The notes under the pieces are model-generated. The model did no database searches. It worked only from the letters and a program-made list of their open reading frames with translations, and was not told where the DNA came from. From NCBI GenBank assembly GCA_032433765.1, contig JAVIAB010000159.1:3574342-3638341 (forward strand): a DNA stretch of 64,000 bases, read 5' to 3'. Below, piece by piece: positions 58,000-64,000 of the stretch. Positions within the stretch are counted from its first letter, which is position 1, and each line of letters starts with the position of its first letter. The translations under genes were made by a program, and so were the position numbers. The DNA comes from Megaustenia siamemsis. Taxonomy: Eukaryota; Mollusca; Gastropoda; Stylommatophora; Ariophantidae.

Positions 58000-59300
58000 T
58001 TTTTTTTTACAAAAAAAATTTCAGAAGTATAACTATTGCATCTATGCAGCTTTAAATTTGAATTAAAATAATTATGTTAAAATTCCCCAGTTTATCACTC
58101 AGCTCACAAGATTGTTAAGATCTTTTGTTTCTTTTTTTGAATTATGCAAACCGCAAAAGCGTATATCTATTAGCCTATATCTTTTCTACTATGTTTTTAT
58201 GTGAAAAATATTAATTAACAGATTGCAAACGTTCAAAAACGCTTTTAAAATGCCCTTTGCATGCTCCTTTGTGTACAGTGTTTATCTTCTTCTTCTACCT
58301 TTTTAGCTCCCAGTGGAGCATAGGTCTTCAACAAACACTTTCCAAGTCGTTATGTTTTTTTGCCATTCTTTTAAGATCATTCCATGTCTTCCCCATTATC
58401 TTCATCTCTAACTCTATCTGTCTTCTCCAAGAATTACTTGGTCTTCCTCTTTGTCTCTTCCCCTGAGGATTCCAAAAAAGGGCCTGTTGCGTAATACTCT
58501 CAGTAGTGTGTGTCCTATCCAGTGCCATCGAAAGCGACAGTTGCTGGAGCCTGCAGTATTATTTTTCTGTTTTCAATAAATGTCATTTTTAAAATGCCAT
58601 TTTTGCATGTTCCTATAATGGCGCATATTGTGGATTTTGATAAATAACATCAAACAATGGTTATATTTTTGTTTGTTTAAACGATCACCCTCTGATGCCC
58701 AGATTGCCTCATATTGTAAAGTCTCCATAACATTTTTCTACCTCTGGTAAATAATGTATGTTTATTGAACAACTAATGATAAATAGCTATTGAAGTGTCT
58801 AATTATTTTTTGAGTCCTTGTTTTTAAGGAAATTTCAGAATGATAACTATTGCATTTATGCAGCGTTAATATAGAATTAAAATAATTATGTTACCATCCC
58901 CCAGTTTATCACTCAGATCACATGATTGTAAAGATATTTTAAATGTGTTTTTTTTGGATTTTATGTCCAGTGTTTATATATTTTATAAACAAATTTCTTG
59001 AAACGAATTCATTGATAAATATCTAAGTTGCTGGAGCCTGCAGTATTATTTTTCTGTTTTCAATAAATGTCATTTTTAAAATGCCCTTTGTATGTTCCTA
59101 TAATGGTGCATATTGTGGATTTGATAAATAACATCAAACAATGGTTATTTAATAAAATTTTGATGTTTTTCCCCAAATGTGATTTTTTTTTTCTTTGTTT
59201 GCACGTTTGTTTTGTTTAGCTTCGTTTGTTTGTTTGTGAAGTCTGTTTAAAGTTTAAATAAACAATGATAAATAGCTATTGATGTGTCTAATTTACTGAT
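58000..59300. repeat. dispersed and direct repeats in AT-rich DNA
   Basis: tcagaagtataactattgca / tcagaatgataactattgca segments begin at 58021 and 58841. gttgctggagcctgcagtat segments begin at about 58540 and 59028, each followed by tcaataaatgtcatttttaa and tatggtgcatattgtgg-like sequence. aacaatgataaatagctatt or a variant occurs near 58775 and 59262. This points to an overlapping pair of duplications of about 0.5-0.8 kb. No coding content was seen. Confidence 0.65.
58265..58545 (-). mobile_element. LINE tail fragment, minus strand
   Basis: The minus strand reads DRTHTTESITQQALFWNPQG, KRQRGRPSNSWRRQIELEMK and GKTWNDLKRMAKKHNDLESV, then cactgggagctaaaaaggta as the terminus. Same family as 42768-43550, better preserved. 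It lies between two copies of the direct repeats. Confidence 0.85.
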
Positions 59301-59940
59301 ACCTTATTGGTTTATTTTTATATTGTAAAAACATATTTTTTTAAATGAATAAAAAAAAATTAATAATAAAATTATACTTCTTATATATAAAATAACAATA
59401 ATGATGTGACTTTTTTAGCAGAACATTAGTATTATTTTTATGTGAATTGAATCATAGAAATTTATAATTATTCTTACATAAATTGCAGAGAATGACTGTT
59501 AATTTTGACGTCAATTCCTATTAATATCAGTTACTTTGATATATATATAAATTTAAATGACTTATTTTTAACGCAAATCAAATAAAAGGTATTATTTTTT
59601 TTTTTTACACCAAATATAATATAGTGATTATTTGAAAATGTACACCAAATATAATGATAATATTTTCAATTTAATTTAAAAAATTTGGCTTTTTTAAAAT
59701 TTGGCTTTTTTAAAATTTGACTTTTTTTTGCATGCCAAATCTGGCGCTATGGTTTTTTCTTCTTTGTATCATCATTTGAGTAATTATTCACTTTAAAAAA
59801 TCATAACTTTTTTCCTAATTGTCGTAGAAATATGATTCAGGTATCATTGTTTCACTCATGTCGCGGGCTATTTAGCTATACTGGTTTCAATTATTAGAAA
59901 TTATTTTGGAAAAAAAGTCAAAGTGCCTACTATTATATAG
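59301..59940. other. AT-rich stretch, nothing recognised
   Basis: Very AT-rich, with short runs (aaaatttggcttttttaaaa repeated near 59680-59715). No gene or mobile element was recognised. Confidence 0.5.
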
Positions 59941-60640
59941 AGAAAAATATGCCGCTCTATATTGCCTTTGTGGATCTCACAAGATGTAGAGATGGGCTCT
60001 ACAGGGTGTTAAAAAGCATAAACTGCCCACCTAACTACTTAAGCTGATTATGTCCTTTTATGAAAACATGAATGCCAAAATCCACTTTGATGGGAGTTCA
60101 TCAGAGAGTTTTAAAGTCAACAACAGAGTGAAACAGTGATGTGTCCTCACCCCCAACCTTTTTGGCATATTTTTTGCTGCCATTCTAAGTTATGCCCCTG
60201 AAAACAGCTCAGGAAACCTTTTACATTCACACAAGATCAGATGGCTCACTGTTCAATTTAGCACAACTAAGAACAAAAACAAATGTTGCCCTACTTAAAG
60301 AACTTTTATTTGCTGACAATGCAGCCCTTGTTGCCCATAGTGAAGCCACCCTACAATCGCTGATCAACAACCTGGACAAAGCATGTGATCTTTTTTCACT
60401 ATCACTTAGTGTTCAGAAAACAATAATTCTATCTCAAGATGACATCAAACCTCTATTAATCACTTTAAAATATTGTCCACTAGAATCAGTTCAGACATTC
60501 ACATATCTTTGATCCACAATTGTACGAACCACTTCTCTTGAGGATGAAATAAACAGCCGAATTGGTAAGTCTGCTACGAACTTTGGCAATGTCATAGAAA
60601 GGGCCTGGAACAACATGAAACTAACACTAAAAACCAAACT
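59941..60640 (+). pseudogene. LINE reverse transcriptase fragment
   Basis: Plus-strand frames read MPLYIAFVDLTRCRDGLYRV near 59950 (normally FVDLTKAFD), NARIHFDGSSSESFKVNNRV-like sequence near 60075 and VKQ*CVLTPNLFGIFFAAIL near 60130. DNAALVAHSEATLQSLINNL near 60315 follows LLFA, the FADD-type catalytic site written FADN here, so Asn replaces the second Asp. A tail then leads into the 97-bp array. The D-to-N change and stops mean no RT activity. Confidence 0.8.
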
Positions 60641-61106
60641 CTTAATATATCAAACTTGTGTGCTTGACACACTATTGGATGGATCTGAAACCTGGACAAC
60701 ATACTCAAACCAGGAAACTAACACTAAAAACCAAACTCTTAATATATCAAACTTGTGTGCTTGACACACTATTGTATGGATCTGAAACCTGGACAACATA
60801 CTCAAACCAGGAAACTAACACTAAAAACCAAGCTCTTAATATATCAAACTTGTGTGCTTGACACACTATTGGATGGATCTGAAACCTGGACAACATACTC
60901 AAACCAGGAAACTAACACTAAAAACCAAACTCTTAATATATCAAACTTGTGTGCTTGACACACTATTGTATGGATCTGAAACCTGGACAACATACTCAAA
61001 CCAGGAAACTAACACTAAAAACCAAGCTCTTAATATATCAAACTTGTGTGCTTGACACACTATTGTATGGATCTGAAACCTGGACAACATACTCAAACCA
61101 GGAAAC
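60628..61106 (+). repeat. 97-bp tandem repeat derived from RT coding sequence (left part)
   Basis: About five units, each containing actaaaaaccaaactcttaa, tatatcaaacttgtgtgctt and gacacactattgtatggatc. A unit encodes KLLIYQTCVLDTLLYGSETW TTYS, the conserved block that normally follows RT in this LINE. Because 97 is not a multiple of three, the frame shifts from unit to unit, so the open frames listed over the array are not a real protein. The array continues at 63385 after a transposon. Confidence 0.93.
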
Positions 61107-61108
61107 TA

Positions 61109-62693
61109 TAGTCCGTTCAGAATCGTTTGCCGAGATGTTATGATTTATAATTCAAAAAGTTCTTGATGATTTCACATGATTTTTGGCATACGGTGTTAAA
61201 ATGTCCATGTCACGAGAACATATGTGTTACTCGATGTCTAGCTATAACGGTTTTCTTAAAGCGGCGAATTCCTTTGATCTTTGCCCATGTAACTATTATT
61301 TTGACCCTAATCAAAATGTTTTACAGTAATCTAGTGCAACGATGACCCATAGGCGTGTCCATAAAATTTTACTTGGTGGCAAGTATACAAATTTTAAATT
61401 ATATATAGAACTTTTGTTCGTAGAGTCAATTTGATATAGTTCCATGCTCTTGGTGTGAGTTTCCCAAATGTTGTCGCTGCCTTTCAAATACGTACATTTA
61501 GTTCCTCATCTAAGGAAAGTGTGGCTGTAATAGTGGATCCAAGATAGCTGAACTTCTGTACTGACTCAAGCAGGCTTCCATTCAAAGTAATGGTTGTTGG
61601 TTTGCTTATAACATATTTTTGATTGCTTGGGTGGTCTTGAACAATAAACTGTTTAACAAATCAACTAGGAAATTTTGCAAATCAAACTATTTATCTGTAG
61701 ACTTAATCAGAGTAATGATCATTCAGAATCAGACGAGTCAAATAGGCCGATTACTGCTTTCGGCTGAACAAACAACAAACCATCCTTTTTCCAATATTCC
61801 TCTTCTTGTCGTAACACATGATCCTCACATTTTACCCAGTAGTCTTTATTTATATTTGATAGAGCCTGTTTTGTAAGTGTCTCAACATCGCATAATTTGA
61901 AAGTTTTATTTGTATATGCTACGTGTCCTTTAACTTTTGCCCAAACTAGTTCTATAGGATTTAAGTGTGCATGATATGGAGGTAGTCTCAAACATCTATG
62001 GCCATGTTCTTGAATTAACTTGTCTATTTTAAATATCTTTGTACGTTGTGTCTGTTTTACAAGGCTAAGCAATTCGGGTTTCAAGTAGCTTTCGTTAACT
62101 TGTATGTGTTCTTTTATGAGCCACGTTTTGATTGCATCTTTTGTACTTGATGATGTTGGGATTCTACCTTCTACGTTAACTACGTTATGGTATGAAGCAT
62201 TGTCCATTATCAGACAAGAAGGTCGATCTAATATTGGAAGGATACTTTTCTCGATCCAGTCTTTAAATATGTGCCCATTCATTTCGGAGTGGTAGTCTCT
62301 ATTGTCTATGGATTTTGAAATGAAAACGAGATGAGCATTCTGCAACAACCCATTATGTCTGCTACCTGCATGTGCAACTATCAAACGTTGCCCTTTACTG
62401 CTTGGTACTGATCTTTTAATACTTCCATCTGCTAACTGCCATTCCTTTTCATTTGTATGATGAGCGTTGATCCAAGTTTCATCTAAATAAACAATATCAT
62501 AATCATTTTCGCGCATTTCCTTCACTTCACGTAAATACTTGCTTCTAAGAGCTACTAGATGTGGCTTCTCACAAATAATGTTTTTATAGCGACATTAGTA
62601 TTCTAAACCTAACTTCAAAAGATCAATGCAAATGAACAATAAGTTTTTGAAAAAAATAAATTAATGTCTAGGCAAACGATTCTGAACGGACTA
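61109..62693 (-). mobile_element. Sailor-like DNA transposon, N-terminally deleted copy
   Basis: Perfect inverted termini of at least 23 bp (tagtccgttcagaatcgttt... at 61109 and its reverse complement ending at 62693). TA lies outside at 61107-61108 and 62694-62695. The gene on the minus strand lacks about 140 N-terminal residues, so the element is not autonomous. Its left flank is the 97-bp array, but its right flank is not; another partial element follows to 63384. Confidence 0.75.
61719..62590 (-). pseudogene. Sailor-like transposase, 5'-truncated but open
   Basis: Open minus-strand frame with IICEKPHLVALRSKYLREVK at its beginning (about 62585-62525), then VYLDETWINAHHTNEKEWQ, CLIMDNASYHN near 62205 and HAHLNPIELVWAKVKGHV near 61940, ending IGLFDSSDSE at 61719. 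The three acidic residues are kept with the same 83-residue spacing. The DNA-binding half is missing, which should prevent transposition activity. No frameshift in the remaining part. Confidence 0.9.
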
Positions 62694-62695
62694 TA

Positions 62696-63384
62696 GATAT
62701 AAATGTTGGTATTTAAAGTCAACAAATTGTCTACTGAGTCTTCACAAAATTAATAAAGATTCGCCTTCCCTTCGGTAATTAAACCCAAGGCCGTGGTGCG
62801 TCATGTCGTTCAATATTCAGTTTTGTGCACGGGATCTTACTGAAGTTTGTGTTCCTGCAATAGCCAAACTATTTTACGTGAACGACCGCACCAAATTAAT
62901 GTATATATCCTAAAATGGTGTCAAATTCGAACAGGGTTCGTTCGTTCGTTCGCTTTCGTCAGCTTTGACCTCTGACGAAGTCCCACCCACTCAATTTTGT
63001 GGGACTGAATTTTGCGTGTAAAGTCTGTTTTATCCCATTACAGGATGCCCCTCGCCATGCAGGCAGAATTACTCCGACTTCAGAGGTACTAATTTTTAGG
63101 GAATTAGTAAAACCCAGGTGTGCTCGCCAGGGTACGAACCCCGGCTGTTGCCGTGGTAAGCCAACCGCCTATCGATTGCGCTAACCTGACACCCTTTCGA
63201 ACAGGGTGAATTTAATATAGCCTAAAGAAGAAAACTTTTAAACTAGATCAAATTTCTCAGAGCAAAAAATATTTCTATAACGTCATCAATATTCTAAGAT
63301 TACATGCAAATTTTGAAAAGAAAATAACAAACGGTTATCACGCAAAGCTAATTCAGGTGTGATTATGAATTTCTGAACGGACTA
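62696..63384 (+). mobile_element. partial second Sailor-like element with SINE inside
   Basis: The right end gaatttctgaacggacta at 63384, followed by TA and then the 97-bp array, matches the terminal repeat at 61109. Subterminal aacaaacggtta near 63329 is also present in the intact element near 54310. The left terminus is missing. A short frame starting MSFNIQFC near 62802 faintly resembles the transposase start, but stops after about 37 codons. A SINE (62937-63195) lies inside. Confidence 0.5.
62937..63195 (-). mobile_element. tRNA-derived SINE, minus strand, CGAA-rich end
   Basis: On the minus strand the head is the second module of the family-3 SINE (ggtgtcaggttagcgcaatc, then ggggttcgtaccc). 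The body contains gtacctctgaagtcggagta, the same body motif as family 1. The end is gaacgaacgaacgaac. It combines a family-3-type head with a family-1-type body in one unit of about 260 bases. Confidence 0.8.
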
Positions 63385-64000
63385 TAACACTAAAAACCAA
63401 ACTCTTAATATATCAAACTTGTGTGCTTGACACACTATTGTGTGGATCTGAAACCTGGACAACATACTCAAACCAGGAAACTAACACTAAAAACCAAACT
63501 CTTAATATATCAAACTTGTGTGCTTGACACACTATTGTATGGATCTGAAACCTGGACAACATACTCAAACCAGGAAACTAACACTAAAAACCAAGCTCTT
63601 AATATATCAAACTTGTGTGCTTGACACACTATTGTATGGATCTGAAACCTGGACAACATACTCAAACCAGGAAACTAACACTAAAAACCAAACTCTTAAT
63701 ATATCAAACTTGTGTGCTTGACACACTATTGTATGGATCTGAAACCTGGACAACATACTCAAACCAGGAAACTAACACTAAAAACCAAACTCTTAATATA
63801 TCAAACTTGTGTGCTTGACACACTATTGGATGGATCTGAAACCTGGACAACATACTCAAACCAGGAAACTAACACTAAAAACCAAACTCTTAATATATCA
63901 AACTTGTGTGCTTGACACACTATTGTATGGATCTGAAACCTGGACAACATACTCAAACCAGGAAACTAACACTAAAAACCAAACTCTTAATATATCAAAC
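63385..64000 (+). repeat. 97-bp tandem repeat derived from RT coding sequence (right part)
   Basis: More than six further units, almost identical to those at 60628-61106 and continuing beyond the window. The first unit begins with the TA duplicated by the transposon. Unit differences such as gtatgg/ggatgg/gtgtgg are shared between both parts, which shows that the array expanded before the transposon landed in it. Confidence 0.93.

Noticed and set aside
60658..61143. Series of 64-67 codon open frames
   Set aside because: Each is the same 97-bp unit read in a shifted frame. The period is not a multiple of three, so no continuous protein exists.

Overview
This is animal genomic DNA. It has spliced exons with GT/AG boundaries, a long C2H2 zinc-finger exon, many 5'-truncated LINEs with microsatellite tails, tRNA-derived SINEs, Tc1/mariner-like DNA transposons and minisatellites. 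There is no bacterial-type gene packing. The repeat mix and a PRDM9-type zinc knuckle fit an invertebrate, perhaps a mollusc; that placement is a guess from style, not a proof.

The one host gene I can build is on the + strand. Five exons (18345-18401, 22695-22806, 25440-25516, 29159-29233, 31561-33249) join in frame with consistent phases (0, 1, 0, 0). They give a 669-residue protein with a short N-terminus rich in VKxE-type sumoylation motifs, a PRDM9-like zinc knuckle (CEIC...EHGPL) with one ligand cysteine replaced, no visible SET domain, and 18 tandem C2H2 fingers. Further finger units follow the stop codon as pseudo-coding sequence to 33757.

The locus is a tandem segmental duplication. 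The window opens in the last finger of an upstream copy (1-63), whose 3' flank (1-5270) matches the 3' flank of the complete copy (33702-39373). Recognisable pairing continues through 5880-6434 / 42236-42768, 9085-9720 / 43806-44440, and 10264-15550 / 46317-49400. It ends at a second first exon (54680-54736) that begins a third copy. The repeat period is about 34-36 kb. Differences between copies show which transposons landed after the duplication.

Layout: 1-5.3 kb, ZNF 3' flank, LINE tails and a SINE; 5.3-16.5 kb, intergenic, with an L1-like fragment, SINEs and an RTE-type LINE carrying nested insertions; 16.5-33.8 kb, the ZNF gene with LINE fragments and minisatellites in its introns; 33.8-39.4 kb, duplicated 3' flank with an RNase H-bearing LINE; 39.5-54.4 kb, two Sailor-like (DD83E) transposons, RTE LINEs, a tRNA-like minisatellite and SINEs; 54.7-64 kb, exon 1 of the next copy, an inverted transposon-like protein relic, LINE tails, and a 97-bp array derived from reverse-transcriptase coding sequence that is interrupted by a third Sailor-like element. 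The transposase at 52642-53913 is uninterrupted, has the catalytic triad, and sits between inverted repeats and TA duplications, so it may be recently active.
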